Positions 1 to 9,359 of a DNA stretch of 64,000 nt are shown in pieces (positions within the stretch are counted from its first letter, which is position 1; each line of letters opens with the position of its first letter). This DNA is from Betaproteobacteria bacterium. GTDB taxonomy: Bacteria > Pseudomonadota > Gammaproteobacteria > Burkholderiales > SG8-39. The notes beneath the pieces are model-generated. The model saw only the letters and a list, made by a program, of their open reading frames with translations. It was not told where the DNA came from and searched no databases. The stretch lies in NCBI GenBank assembly GCA_004297625.1, contig SCTY01000071.1:186001-250000 (forward strand), given 5' to 3'. A program made the position numbers and the translations under genes.

Positions 1-116
1 CGAAAACCGAGCGCCCTTGCGCATCGTGGCCGGTCACGAACCTACGCATGGGGATGGGAGGCTCTAAAGGCGTAAGGAGCATTGACGGGCGCGAACGACG
101 CGGTAAGCTCTGCGCC

Positions 117-581
117 ATGCGCTGGGTCTTGCTGCTGATCACCCTCTTCGCCCGCTCGGCTTTCGGAGACTCGATTTCCGGGACGGTCGTGACTGTCATC
201 GACGGCGACACCTTGATCGTTCAGGACGCGGCGAAGAAACGACACCGCGTGAGGCTCGCGGAGATCGATGCGCCCGAGCCGAAGCAGCCGCTTGGGGTAC
301 GCTCGGCCCGCTCGCTCGCTGCGCTTTGCTACAAAAAAGAAGCGCACGTCGAATGGTCCAAATCGGATTCCAACGGGCGCAAAGCCGGGCACGTCACCTG
401 CGCGGGACGAGACGCCAACGAAGAGCAGGTGCGCCGCGGCATGGCATGGGCCTCTCCGAAGGCGACCGGCCCCGGCTCGGCGCTCTACGAGGCGGAGGCT
501 TACGCGAGGCTGAGGATGATCGGCTTGTGGGCTGATGAAAAGGCGCTGCCGCCTTGGGAGTGGCGTGCGCAAGAGCACTAA
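117..581 (+). CDS. Secreted thermonuclease-family (SNase-like) nuclease
   Basis: A 154-residue exported nuclease of the staphylococcal nuclease fold, which cleaves DNA or RNA phosphodiesters with calcium. The ATG at 117 was chosen over one at 48 because it opens directly on a signal peptide (RWVLLLITLFARSAFG), so the protein should act outside the cytoplasm. Family residues are visible: the metal aspartate in VIDGDTL, the RLAEIDAPEP segment with the catalytic Arg and Glu, and a GRK further on that matches the second catalytic Arg. Length is normal for the minimal domain. It stands alone and converges on the next gene with a 4-base overlap at the stops. Confidence 0.85.
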   Translation: MRWVLLLITLFARSAFGDSISGTVVTVIDGDTLIVQDAAKKRHRVRLAEIDAPEPKQPLGVRSARSLAALCYKKEAHVEWSKSDSNGRKAGHVTCAGRDANEEQVRRGMAWASPKATGPGSALYEAEAYARLRMIGLWADEKALPPWEWRAQEH

Positions 582-1597
582 AGCTTGCCTTCCATGCGCA
601 GGAGCTTGAGCGCGTTGCCGAAGTAGATCTTGCGCTTGTCGCCTTCGGGCAGCTTGAGATCTTCGATGGAGCGGATTCCTTCGCGAATGAACATGGGGCC
701 GCCCTCGGGATCGAAGGGGCAGTCGCTCGCGAACACCACGCGATCGGCGCCGAAGAAGGCGAGGCCGCAGGCGAGCGGCGCGGCGGCGCCGCCGAGCACG
801 GTGTCGCCGTAGAACATCTTGAAGTACTCGATGGGAGGCTTTTGAAGCTTCTTGAGAACTTCGGACTCCTCCCCGTCGGCGCTGCGCGAGCCCAGCTGGG
901 CCCAGAGCGTTTCGGCGCGGCCGGCGAAGTAGGGGATCATGCCGCCGCAGTGGTGCGTGATGACGCGCATCTTGGGCAGGCGCTGCAGCAGCCCGGAGAA
1001 CACGATGCGCGCCATGGCGACGCTGGTCTCGAACGGCCAGCCGAGGACCTGCCAGATCTCGTACTTCGACTTCGGCTCGCCCGGGTAGTCGGCGCGGCCC
1101 GCCGGGCGCGCGGGATGCATCCAGATCGGCACGTCGTGGTGGTTGGTGGCGCGCTCGAACACCGGGAAGAACTCGGGATCGTCGAGCGGCCGGCCGGCGA
1201 CGCTCGAGATGATCTGGATGCCCTTCGCGCCGAGCTTGCCGATGGCGCGGTCCATTTCCTTCAGCGCCTCCGGAACGTTGTTCATCGGCAGCGAGGCGAC
1301 GAACGCCGGAAACTCGTTCGGCCAGTTCCTGCACATCGCGGCCATGCCGTCGTTCGCGACGCGCGCGAACTCCGGCGACTTGTCCGGCGCGCCGAGCAGC
1401 TCGGGCGCCGGCAGCCCGAGCGTCAGCACCTGCTTCACGTCGGGAAACTTGGTGCGCAGCATCTCGACGCGGTGCTCGATGTCCCAGAGCATGCGCAGGT
1501 TGCTCATGCGCTTCACCATGCCGGGCTCCCTGGAGTGGGTTTTCACCAGCTCCAGGTAAGCCTGCGGCATCACATGGTTGAAGATATCGATTTTCAT
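578..1597 (-). CDS. Amidohydrolase-family (ACMSD-like) hydrolase or decarboxylase
   Basis: A 339-residue TIM-barrel protein of the amidohydrolase-2 family, whose relatives decarboxylate or hydrolyse aromatic and ring-derived acids. The ATG at 1597 opens MKIDIFNHVMP. The first metal histidine of the usual HxH is Asn here, as in one branch of the family. Later metal and active-site segments are present (WMHPARP, HHCGGMIPYF, FASDCPFD). It follows the ABC receptor gene by 2 bases and is the last gene of the minus-strand transport operon, so it probably acts on the imported compound. The substrate cannot be read from sequence. Confidence 0.75.
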   Translation of the reverse strand: MKIDIFNHVMPQAYLELVKTHSREPGMVKRMSNLRMLWDIEHRVEMLRTKFPDVKQVLTLGLPAPELLGAPDKSPEFARVANDGMAAMCRNWPNEFPAFVASLPMNNVPEALKEMDRAIGKLGAKGIQIISSVAGRPLDDPEFFPVFERATNHHDVPIWMHPARPAGRADYPGEPKSKYEIWQVLGWPFETSVAMARIVFSGLLQRLPKMRVITHHCGGMIPYFAGRAETLWAQLGSRSADGEESEVLKKLQKPPIEYFKMFYGDTVLGGAAAPLACGLAFFGADRVVFASDCPFDPEGGPMFIREGIRSIEDLKLPEGDKRKIYFGNALKLLRMEGKL

Positions 1598-1599
1598 CG

Positions 1600-2613
1600 T
1601 CACTTCACGCGCTTGGCGGCCTCTTTCACGATCGACAGATCGTTGAGCTTGGACACGTCGACCTTGCCCTTGAGCAGCCCGAGCTTCTGCTGCAGATCGA
1701 TGTTCGCCTGCAGCGCCTTGAGGTCGGGCAGCAGGTTCGGGTCGCGGTAGTAGTCGCCTTCCTGGCCGGCTTTCACGAACAGCCACTTGTCGAAAGCCGC
1801 CGCCGGGCGCTTGCTGACCCGGGCCGCGATCTCGACCGCTTCCTTGTGGTTCTTGGGATCGAGCCACCAGTGCACCGCGCGGATCGAGTCCTCCATGAAG
1901 TCCACCATGGCGGCGCGATTTTTCTTGAGGAAGCTTTCGCGCGCCGCCCAGATGATCATCTGCGTGCGGCCGCCGACGACGTCCTTCTGCGTGAAAAGCA
2001 CGCGGCTCGCGGCGCGCAGATCCGGATCGAACGAGAACGGAATCACGGCGGGAATCACGTCGGCCTTCTTGCTCGTGAGCATCGCCTTCATGTTGGGAAA
2101 GGCCGCCTCGACCACGTTCACGTCCTTGCGGTCGTCGATGCCGTTCTTGCGCAGCATCGCGCGCATCACGATGTCGACCGCGCTGCCGGCGGCGTTGGTC
2201 GCGAGGATCTTGCCCTTCAGGTCCTTCACCGTCTTGATCGGGCTGTCCTTCAGCACGAAGTATTCGTCGGTGTAGTAGCCCGGCGTGCCGTCCTGGAACT
2301 CGTCGGCGATCACGCGCAGGTCCTTCATGCCGGCGTTCTCCACCGCGATCGCGAACGAAGCGAAGGCGAGGTCGGCGATCTCGATCTCGTTGTTGGCGAG
2401 CCCGGTGATCATCGGCGGCGTGCCCTGGAAGCGCACCGCCTCGTAGGTGTAGGACTTGCCCAGGTGTCTTGCGAGGCCCTGCTTCTCGAAGAGAATCGAG
2501 GGCCAGTTGGCCACCGGCACGACGTAGGCGAAGCGGATCTTCACCGGCTGCGCCGATGCAGTGGCCGCGGCGAGCACGAGCGCCGCCGCGAACAGCGATT
2601 TGAGTGCGCGCAT
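1600..2613 (-). CDS. NitT/TauT-type ABC transporter substrate-binding protein
   Basis: A 337-residue periplasmic receptor of the SsuA/TauA/NMT1 group. It begins with a signal peptide (RALKSLFAAALVLAAATASA), followed by KIRFAYVVPVANWP, the usual first strand, and a type-II binding-protein fold with typical segments such as VKDLKGKILATNAAGS. Members deliver small anionic compounds such as sulfonates, nitrate or aromatic acids to a cognate ABC permease. The permease and ATPase genes lie directly upstream in the same operon, and an amidohydrolase follows by 2 bases. The ligand is not determinable; an aromatic or heterocyclic acid is inferred from the surroundings. Confidence 0.85.
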   Translation of the reverse strand: MRALKSLFAAALVLAAATASAQPVKIRFAYVVPVANWPSILFEKQGLARHLGKSYTYEAVRFQGTPPMITGLANNEIEIADLAFASFAIAVENAGMKDLRVIADEFQDGTPGYYTDEYFVLKDSPIKTVKDLKGKILATNAAGSAVDIVMRAMLRKNGIDDRKDVNVVEAAFPNMKAMLTSKKADVIPAVIPFSFDPDLRAASRVLFTQKDVVGGRTQMIIWAARESFLKKNRAAMVDFMEDSIRAVHWWLDPKNHKEAVEIAARVSKRPAAAFDKWLFVKAGQEGDYYRDPNLLPDLKALQANIDLQQKLGLLKGKVDVSKLNDLSIVKEAAKRVK

Positions 2614-2652
2614 CTCTATCCTCCCTGCAAGTTGAACGAGTTCATCATTTCA

Positions 2653-3429
2653 CTAGACCGTGGCCGGCGCAAGCGCCTCGGGGTGCCAGAGGAGCAGCCG
2701 CCGGCGCAGCACGGCCATCAGTTTCACCAGCACGTAGCCGGCGACCGCGATCTCGACGATGCCCGCGAACACGCCGGGCGAATCGGCGAAGCGCGTGGCG
2801 GTGATCATGGCGCCGCCCAGGCCCACGCCGCCCATCTTCATCTCGGCGACGATGGCGACGATGAGCGCGATCGGCAGCGCGACCTGCAGCCCGGTGAAGA
2901 TCTGCGGCAGCGCGGCCGGCAGCACCACCTCGCGCAGCAGCGCGGCGCCGCGCGCGCCGCAATTGCGCGCCGACCACAGCAGCTCGCGCTCGACGCTCAT
3001 CGTCCCGGCGATCGCGGCCGTCACCACGGGGAAGCTCGCGTCGAGCACCACCATGGTGATCTTGGAGACGTCGTGGAAGCCGAGCCACAGGGTGACGATC
3101 GGCAGGAAGGCGATCTTCGGCATGGGAAAGCCCACCGAGATCAGCGGATCGAAAAGCCAGCGCACCGCGCGGTTGCGCCCGATCAGGATGCCCAGCGGGA
3201 TCCCGAGAGCGCCGGCGATGAAAAAGCCGGCGAACGAGCGGTACAGCGTGTAGGCGAGGTTCTGCCACAGCTCGCCCGAGGCGCCGTCGGCCCGGATGCG
3301 CTCGAGCACCACCGAGAGCCTCGGCAGCATGAAGGGCGTCACCGCGCCGCTCGCCGCGAAGATTTCCCACGCGGCGGCGAGCGCAAGCACCACCGCCCAG
3401 GGGGCGACGCGCCAGATCAGTCGCGCCAT
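2653..3429 (-). CDS. ABC transporter permease (SsuC/TauC family)
   Basis: A 258-residue inner-membrane permease of the BPD_transp_1 family with about six hydrophobic segments. The ATG at 3429 opens MARLIWRVAPWAVVLALAAAWE, a typical first helix. The ATPase-coupling loop is recognisable in the middle as WSARNCGARGAALLREVVLP. It overlaps the upstream permease gene by 13 bases, so the two are translated together. The operon carries two different permeases, so the channel is probably a heterodimer. The receptor gene follows after 39 bases. Confidence 0.85.
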   Translation of the reverse strand: MARLIWRVAPWAVVLALAAAWEIFAASGAVTPFMLPRLSVVLERIRADGASGELWQNLAYTLYRSFAGFFIAGALGIPLGILIGRNRAVRWLFDPLISVGFPMPKIAFLPIVTLWLGFHDVSKITMVVLDASFPVVTAAIAGTMSVERELLWSARNCGARGAALLREVVLPAALPQIFTGLQVALPIALIVAIVAEMKMGGVGLGGAMITATRFADSPGVFAGIVEIAVAGYVLVKLMAVLRRRLLLWHPEALAPATV

Positions 3430-4153
3430 CGCAGCACCCGGCTCGCGGCGAGCATGTAAACGCGGTCGGCGAAGAATCCCAGGAACGCGACCATCAGGAC
3501 GACCGCGAACATCGCGTCGTAGACGCCGCCCTCGCCCAGGAAGCCGATGAGGTAGCCGAGGCCGGCGCGCGCCACGATGAGCTCGGAGCTCACCAGCAGG
3601 ATGAAGGAAAGCGCGAGCGCGGTGCGGATGCCGTTCAGCAGCTCCGGCAGCGCGCTTGGCACCACCACGTCCCACAGCACATTGAGGCGCGACGCGCCCA
3701 TGCTGCGTGCCGACCACACCAGCGCCTGCTCGCAGGAGCGCGCGCCGTTGAACGCGCCGAGCGTGACCGGCAGCATGCAGCCGAGGAAGATGAGCAGGAT
3801 CTTCGAGCCGTCGCCGAAGCCGAGCCACAGCACCGTCACTGGGATCAGCGCGGACTTCGGCATCGGGTAGAGCATCTCGACGAGCGGGCTCGCCAGCGCG
3901 TTCACCGGCCGCCACCACGCCATCGCGATGCCGAGCGCGCCGCCGACTACGATCGCCAGCGCAAGGCCGGCGCCGCCGCGATAGAGCGACGCGGCCGCGT
4001 TGCGCCACAGATCCGGATCGATCGCGAGGTTCCACCAGGCGCTCGCCACCGCGCTGAGCGAGGGGAGCACGTCGGCCGACACGAGCCCCAGCCGCACCAC
4101 CGCTTCCCACGCGAGGGCGAGCAGGGCGAGCGGCAGGTAATTGAAGACGGTCC

Positions 4154-4157
<4 letters not shown>
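3417..4157 (-). CDS. ABC transporter permease (SsuC/TauC family), probable CTG start
   Basis: A second permease of the same family, about 246 residues with the start chosen here, with the coupling loop WSARSMGASRLNVLWDVVVP. No ATG exists near the expected N-terminus. A GTG at 4100 would give 227 residues but removes the first membrane helix, because the codons upstream read NYLPLALLALAWEAVVRLGLV, the normal start of this family. A CTG at 4157 overlaps the TGA of the ATPase gene as CTGA, the same 4-base geometry as the ATGA and GTGA junctions elsewhere in the window. That start is an inference; the gene itself is secure. Confidence 0.8.
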
Positions 4158-4933
<776 letters not shown>

Positions 4934-4940
4934 TTGCGCC

Positions 4941-5466
4941 GACCCCCTGTGAAGGGGGTCGCGAGCCGCAGGCGAGCGGGGGGTTGATTTTTCTTTTTAT
5001 GCTGCTCGTCCACCGAATCGTCTCTTCGCCGTTTTACGAACATGCGGCGCTTCCGCCCACATACCTGGTACCGAGCTGACCCAAAGCCGCGCGCGCGGCA
5101 GTTGCGCCGAGACCCGACGCCGGCAGAGCGAAAGCTGTGGTACGAGTTTCTCTCATCGCACCAGGAGAAATTCACGCGCCAGAAGCCGCTCGGTCATTAC
5201 ATCGCGGATTTTTACTGTGCGCACAGGCGTCTGGCGATCGAACTGGACGGCGATAGCCACTTCACTGACGACGGCCGACGCCATGATGAGAAGAGAACGG
5301 CGTCGCCCGCGCTTGACGGTATCCGCATCATTCGCTTTGCCAACAGCGACGTCATGGCGCATTTTGAGGCCGTGTGCGGATGCATAGAAGAAGCCTTGAA
5401 GGTAAATCAAAGCTAGACCAACCCCCCTGCTCGCCTTCGGCTCGCTCCCCCCTTAACAGGGGGGCG
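4941..5466 (-). mobile_element. Palindromic element with DUF559 endonuclease gene (copy A)
   Basis: Two inverted arms of about 45-50 bases (4941-4993 and 5417-5466) flank a 375-base endonuclease gene. Each arm ends in its own hairpin: GACCCCCT/AGGGGGTC at the low-coordinate end and CCCCCC/GGGGGG at the other, followed by GCGAGC-type repeats and a GGGGGGTT/AACCCCCC inner stem. The arms match three gene-free copies at 20045, 31089 and 52373. On the minus (operon) strand it begins 3 bases after the TGA of the MetE-like gene and ends 7 bases before the ATG of the ABC ATPase gene. ATGA is present at both flanks. The mobile nature is inferred from copy number and flanks. Confidence 0.75.
5042..5416 (+). 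CDS. DUF559 (Vsr-like) endonuclease-domain protein
   Basis: A 124-residue protein of the DUF559 family, which has the restriction-endonuclease-like fold related to the Vsr mismatch nuclease. Segments typical of the family are present: LRRDPTPAERKLWYEFL near the N-terminus, then FTRQKPLGHYIADFYC and LAIELDGDSH, which hold the acidic residues of the PD-(D/E)xK site, and IRIIRFANSDV. It lies alone inside an inverted-repeat element, ending directly at the right arm, and is antisense to the operon it interrupts. The biological role of DUF559 proteins is not established. The setting suggests it helps spread or maintain the repeat. Confidence 0.85.
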   Translation: MRRFRPHTWYRADPKPRARQLRRDPTPAERKLWYEFLSSHQEKFTRQKPLGHYIADFYCAHRRLAIELDGDSHFTDDGRRHDEKRTASPALDGIRIIRFANSDVMAHFEAVCGCIEEALKVNQS

Positions 5467-5468
5467 AC

Positions 5469-6611
5469 TCATGCGCTCCCCCAGACCGCCCGCGCGGTAT
5501 TCACAACCAGCTCGAGTTTCCTCCGCTCGTCGTCGATCGTCACCGGATTGCCGAGGTAGTTGCTCGAGAACCCGCACTGCGGGCTGAGGCACAGATTTTC
5601 GAGCGGCACATGGCGCGACGCTTCTTCGATTCTTTTTTCAAGAATTGCCTGCTTTTCCAGCTCGGGCGTCTTCGTGGACACCAGCCCGAGAACCAGCGTC
5701 TTGTTCTTCGGATAGAAGCGCAGCGGCTCGAAGCTGCCGGCGCGCGGCGAATCGTACTCGAGGAAGAACGCGTCGACGTGGATTTCGTTGAACACGCGCT
5801 CGGCAATCGGGTCGTAGCCGCCTTCGGCCATCCAGTGGCCCTGGTAGTTGCCGCGGCAGGTGTGCATGGCGAGCGTCATGCCGGCGGGCTTCGCTGCGGC
5901 GATCTTGTTGATCGTGCGGATGTAGTTGCCGAGAAACGCGTCGGGATCGTCGCCCCGTTGCCGAAGCTTTTCGCGCTGCGTGTTGTCGCACAGGCACGAG
6001 GTCACCACCTCGTCCATCTGCACGTAGGTGCAGCCGGCGGCCGCAAGCGCCTTGAGCTCCGCGCTATAGGCCGCCGCGAGGTCATCCCAGATCGCCTGCA
6101 AGTCGGGGTAGGCCTGCGTGCTCACCGTTTCGCGCGTGGCGAAGTGGTAGAGCTGCTGCGGCGCCGGCATCGTCACTTTCGGAGTTTGTTTTGTAATGCT
6201 TCTGAGAAAGCTGAAAGGCGACACATTGATGCTTTTCTTCCAGCGGATGCGGCCGGTCACGTCGACGCGCGGCGCAGGCACGGTATGGCCGGTCTTGTCG
6301 CGGAACTTCTCCTGGCCGCGGTAGGTGCCTTGCACCCCCTCCAGCGAAAGCATGAACTCGCTCCACCAGATGCGCCGCCGGAACTCGCCGTCGGTGATCG
6401 AGCGCAATCCGACGCTTTCCTCGAGCTTCACCACCTCGCGGATCGCCTCTTCCTCGAGCTTGTGCAGCTCGACGTTGCCGTGCGGGCCGAAGTTGTGGTC
6501 GAGATCGTGCGGCCCGAGCAGGCGCTCGCGCGCCTTCATCAGCGACTCGGGCCGGCGCAGGCTGCCGACGTGGTCGGCGCGAAAAGGGGGAAAAGAGGCA
6601 GGAGGCTTCAT
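5469..6611 (-). CDS. MetE C-terminal-like (cobalamin-independent methionine synthase family) protein
   Basis: A 380-residue protein resembling the catalytic C-terminal half of cobalamin-independent methionine synthase, opening with FRADHVGSLRRP and containing SITDGEFRRRIWW and a late LCLSPQCGFSSN segment with the expected metal Cys. Stand-alone proteins of this type are widespread, and some act on substrates other than homocysteine, such as demethylation or transfer on small metabolites. It is the last gene of the TRAP operon, overlapping dctP by 4 bases, so a role in metabolising the imported compound is likelier than methionine synthesis. The exact reaction is unknown. Confidence 0.8.
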   Translation of the reverse strand: MKPPASFPPFRADHVGSLRRPESLMKARERLLGPHDLDHNFGPHGNVELHKLEEEAIREVVKLEESVGLRSITDGEFRRRIWWSEFMLSLEGVQGTYRGQEKFRDKTGHTVPAPRVDVTGRIRWKKSINVSPFSFLRSITKQTPKVTMPAPQQLYHFATRETVSTQAYPDLQAIWDDLAAAYSAELKALAAAGCTYVQMDEVVTSCLCDNTQREKLRQRGDDPDAFLGNYIRTINKIAAAKPAGMTLAMHTCRGNYQGHWMAEGGYDPIAERVFNEIHVDAFFLEYDSPRAGSFEPLRFYPKNKTLVLGLVSTKTPELEKQAILEKRIEEASRHVPLENLCLSPQCGFSSNYLGNPVTIDDERRKLELVVNTARAVWGSA

Positions 6612-7603
6612 CTGCGGTTCCTTTGCGCGGCGGCGACCAGCGCATCGTAGTCTTCCCTGAGCTGCCGGTCCGCGGAGAGGATCGCCGGCAGAGCCGAGGT
6701 CGCCTGCTGAAGGTAGCGCGGTGCCTCGGCCGGAGGCAATTGGATGATCTCGCCGCCGTTTTTCTGCCAGGCGCCGCGCAGCCGGTTCACGTCGGCGATG
6801 GCGCCGTGCACGAACGCATCTTCGGCCTTGCGCGCCTCCTCGCGCACCATCGGCTCGAGACCCCCGAGCGATTTCATGAAGCTGCGATTGACGAGACCCG
6901 AGGCGATGAGGAAGGAGCCCGGCAGCTCGGTGAGATGCTTCGTCACGTCGTAGTACTTGAACGCGACGAAGACCACGAGCGCCGCGGTGAAGCCGTCGAT
7001 CGCCTTGTTCTGCATCGCCGGCATCACCTCGCCGAGCGGCATCGACAGCGGCGAGGCGCCGAGCCGGCGGAAGGGCTCGGTGTGCAGCGGCGTACCGCCC
7101 GGCACGCGGATCTTCAGCCCTTGCAGGTCCTCGACGCGGCGCACCGGCCGGTGCGAAAGGAGCATCAGCGGCCCGTTGGCGAAGGTGAAGAGCGGCTCGA
7201 CGCCTTTCGCGGCGCCGAAGCTCGAGAGGCGCTTGCGGATGTCCGGATCGGCGAACACTTTCTGCGCGTGCTCGACGCTGTCGAACAGGCCCGGCGCGTC
7301 GAACACCTGGAAGCGCGGCTCGAGCCCGACGAAGAACCCGACCGCGGGCACCGTCATCTCCATCGTGCCGAGCGCCACGCCCTCCACGGTGCGCGGGATC
7401 TGGCCGAGCTGGCTCCCGGGATAGATCTCGACCTTGATGCGCCCGCCCGAGCGCTTCTCGACGCCCGCCTTGAACCGGTTCATCCACTCCACCGTGACGT
7501 CGCCCACGGTCGGCGTGGAAAGCTTCATCGTGAACTGCTGGGCCTGCGCAAGGCAGGCGCTCGCCGCGAGCGCGGCGGCGAGGACGGGTTTGGCGAGTCG
7601 CAT
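6608..7603 (-). CDS. dctP: TRAP transporter substrate-binding protein DctP
   Basis: A 331-residue periplasmic receptor of the DctP family with signal peptide RLAKPVLAAALAASACLAQA. The GLKIRVPGG segment carries the conserved arginine that grips the ligand carboxylate, and YPGSQLGQIPRTVEGVALGT is the usual hinge-region motif. The ATG at 7603 is 8 bases from the dctM stop. With DctQ and DctM it forms a sodium-driven importer of an organic, probably aromatic, acid. The symbol is given at family level only. Confidence 0.9.
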   Translation of the reverse strand: MRLAKPVLAAALAASACLAQAQQFTMKLSTPTVGDVTVEWMNRFKAGVEKRSGGRIKVEIYPGSQLGQIPRTVEGVALGTMEMTVPAVGFFVGLEPRFQVFDAPGLFDSVEHAQKVFADPDIRKRLSSFGAAKGVEPLFTFANGPLMLLSHRPVRRVEDLQGLKIRVPGGTPLHTEPFRRLGASPLSMPLGEVMPAMQNKAIDGFTAALVVFVAFKYYDVTKHLTELPGSFLIASGLVNRSFMKSLGGLEPMVREEARKAEDAFVHGAIADVNRLRGAWQKNGGEIIQLPPAEAPRYLQQATSALPAILSADRQLREDYDALVAAAQRNRR

Positions 7604-7611
7604 GGTGCCTC

Positions 7612-8892
7612 CTATGTGGACAAGAAGAGCCGCACCCCGACGAGCGAGATCGAGGGCAGGTAGGTGATGAGGACGAGCGCCGCGACATAGAGGATCACGA
7701 AGGGCGCGAGCCCGGCGTAGATGGTTGCGGTGTCGAGCTTCAGAGCGGACTGCGCGACGAAGATATTGATGCCGAAGGGCGGAGTGAAGAGCCCGATGGC
7801 GAGATTCACCGTCATGATGACGCCGAAATGCACCGTGTCGATGCCGAGCGATTTCGCGAGCGGCACGAGAAGCGGTGTGAGCACGAGGATCGCGGAAAGC
7901 GGATCGACGAAGCAGCCGACGACGAGGAGCAGCACGTTCACGGCGAGCAGCACTTCGCCCGCGCTCAGCTTCTGCGCCACGACCCAGTCGACCAGCACCT
8001 GCGGCACCTGCTGCACCGTGAGGAGCCACGAATACACGCTCGCGCACGCGACGATGATGAAGATCTGCGCCGTGATGCGCACCGTCCCAGCCGCGCAGTC
8101 GAGGATCTCGGCCCACGAGACGTCGCGGTAGACGAAGCGCGTGACGAACGCCGCATAGACGCACGCCACCGCCGCCGATTCGGTCGGCGAGAAAATCCCT
8201 CCGTAGATGCCCCCGAGGATGATTACCGGCGCGCCGAGCGCCCAGAGGCTGCGGCCGAGGGCGCGCGCCAGCGTGCGGGCGTCGAATCCCCTGGGCGCAT
8301 CGACGCCGTGGCGCCGCGCTACGAACACGACGTACGCGGCAAGCAGCGCGGCGATCAGCAGCCCCGGGACGATGCCGGCCGCGTAGAGCCGAGGCACGGA
8401 CTCGTTGGCCGAAGCGCCGTACACGATCATCGGAATGCTCGGCGGGATGACGATGTCGATCGCGCCCACCGCGGTGAGAAGCCCCGCGGTGAAGCGCTCG
8501 GGGTAGCGTGCCGCGCGCAGCGCGGGCAGGAGGATGCGGCCGATCGTCGCCACGGTGGCCGCGCTCGCGCCGGAAATGGCGCCGAAGACCGCGGAGGTCC
8601 CCACCGTGGTCACGCCGAGCGAGCCGCGCAGCGGGCCGGCGCCGGCCTGCACCAGGTCGACGATGCGCCGCGCCACGCTGCCGCGGCCCATGAGCTCGCC
8701 CGCGTAGATGAAGAACGGCACCGCGAGCAGCGCGAAGACGTCGATCGCGCCGAAGAGGTTCTGGTGCAGCGCCGCGAACGGGATATGCATGAAGAACACG
8801 AGCGCCACGCTGCAGGCCGCGAGCAGCACGAGATACAGTGGGAAGCCGAGGAGCAGCAGTACGCCGGGGACCAGGCCCAGCGCGAAGCTCAC
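7612..8892 (-). CDS. dctM: TRAP transporter large permease DctM
   Basis: A 426-residue membrane protein with about 12 hydrophobic segments. It is the ion-coupled transport subunit of a TRAP importer. Family segments include FFIYAGELMGRG, GAISGASAATVATIG, IPPSIPMIVYGA and LFTPPFGINIFV. The GTG at 8892 overlaps the dctQ stop as GTGA, typical of coupled translation in this operon, and length and order (Q, M, P) are normal. Confidence 0.92.
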   Translation of the reverse strand: MSFALGLVPGVLLLLGFPLYLVLLAACSVALVFFMHIPFAALHQNLFGAIDVFALLAVPFFIYAGELMGRGSVARRIVDLVQAGAGPLRGSLGVTTVGTSAVFGAISGASAATVATIGRILLPALRAARYPERFTAGLLTAVGAIDIVIPPSIPMIVYGASANESVPRLYAAGIVPGLLIAALLAAYVVFVARRHGVDAPRGFDARTLARALGRSLWALGAPVIILGGIYGGIFSPTESAAVACVYAAFVTRFVYRDVSWAEILDCAAGTVRITAQIFIIVACASVYSWLLTVQQVPQVLVDWVVAQKLSAGEVLLAVNVLLLVVGCFVDPLSAILVLTPLLVPLAKSLGIDTVHFGVIMTVNLAIGLFTPPFGINIFVAQSALKLDTATIYAGLAPFVILYVAALVLITYLPSISLVGVRLFLST

Positions 8893-9353
8893 CGCTGCCT
8901 CCGCGCCAGCCGCCACAGCGCGACGACGAGGATCAGCGCCAACCCCGCCGCCACGCCGCTGTGCGGCAGCCACATCGGGATCTGCGCCGTGGGGCTGTTC
9001 GCGCCGAGGCGCAGCATGCTTTCCACGTAGCGCACCGACTGCCACAGCGCGAAGCCGACGAGCGCGATGATGGCGAGCAGTTCGGCGACGTGTACTGCGG
9101 TCTTGGCCTTGGAGGGGAATCTCTGGACGACGATGTCCATGCGCAAATGCTCGCCGTGCCAGGCCACCACCGCCGCGCCGAGGAAGGCGATCCAGACCAT
9201 CGCGTACGTCTGCAGCTCGTCGGCGCCCACCAGCGTGCGGCCGAAGACGTAGCGGCCGATGACGTTGGCGAAGTTGAGCGCGATCGTCGCGAGCAGCGCG
9301 AACGCGAGCACGCGCTCGATGCCGCGCATGAGCTGCCCGAGGGCGCGCTCCAT
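8889..9353 (-). CDS. dctQ: TRAP transporter small permease DctQ
   Basis: A 154-residue protein with four predicted membrane helices and the motifs ANVIGRYVFGRTL and WIAFLGAAVVAWHGEHLRMD, both characteristic of the small TRAP subunit. It pairs with DctM in the inner membrane. It lies 6 bases downstream of an amidohydrolase gene and overlaps dctM by 4 bases. Confidence 0.9.
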   Translation of the reverse strand: MERALGQLMRGIERVLAFALLATIALNFANVIGRYVFGRTLVGADELQTYAMVWIAFLGAAVVAWHGEHLRMDIVVQRFPSKAKTAVHVAELLAIIALVGFALWQSVRYVESMLRLGANSPTAQIPMWLPHSGVAAGLALILVVALWRLARRQR

Positions 9354-9359
9354 CGGCGC

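Noticed and set aside
42..1334. Long minus-strand frame opposite the nuclease and amidohydrolase genes
   Set aside because: Arg-rich translation without family features; it is a shadow of the well-supported amidohydrolase and nuclease frames in GC-rich DNA.
1846..3459. 537-codon plus-strand frame across the ABC receptor and permease genes
   Set aside because: His- and Arg-rich with no domains; antisense to clear ABC genes with motifs.
4941..5466. CRISPR array or rho-independent terminators as explanation of the GC palindromes
   Set aside because: There are only two arms per site, no spacer series, and no T-run after the hairpins; identical units recur inside operons where termination would be harmful.
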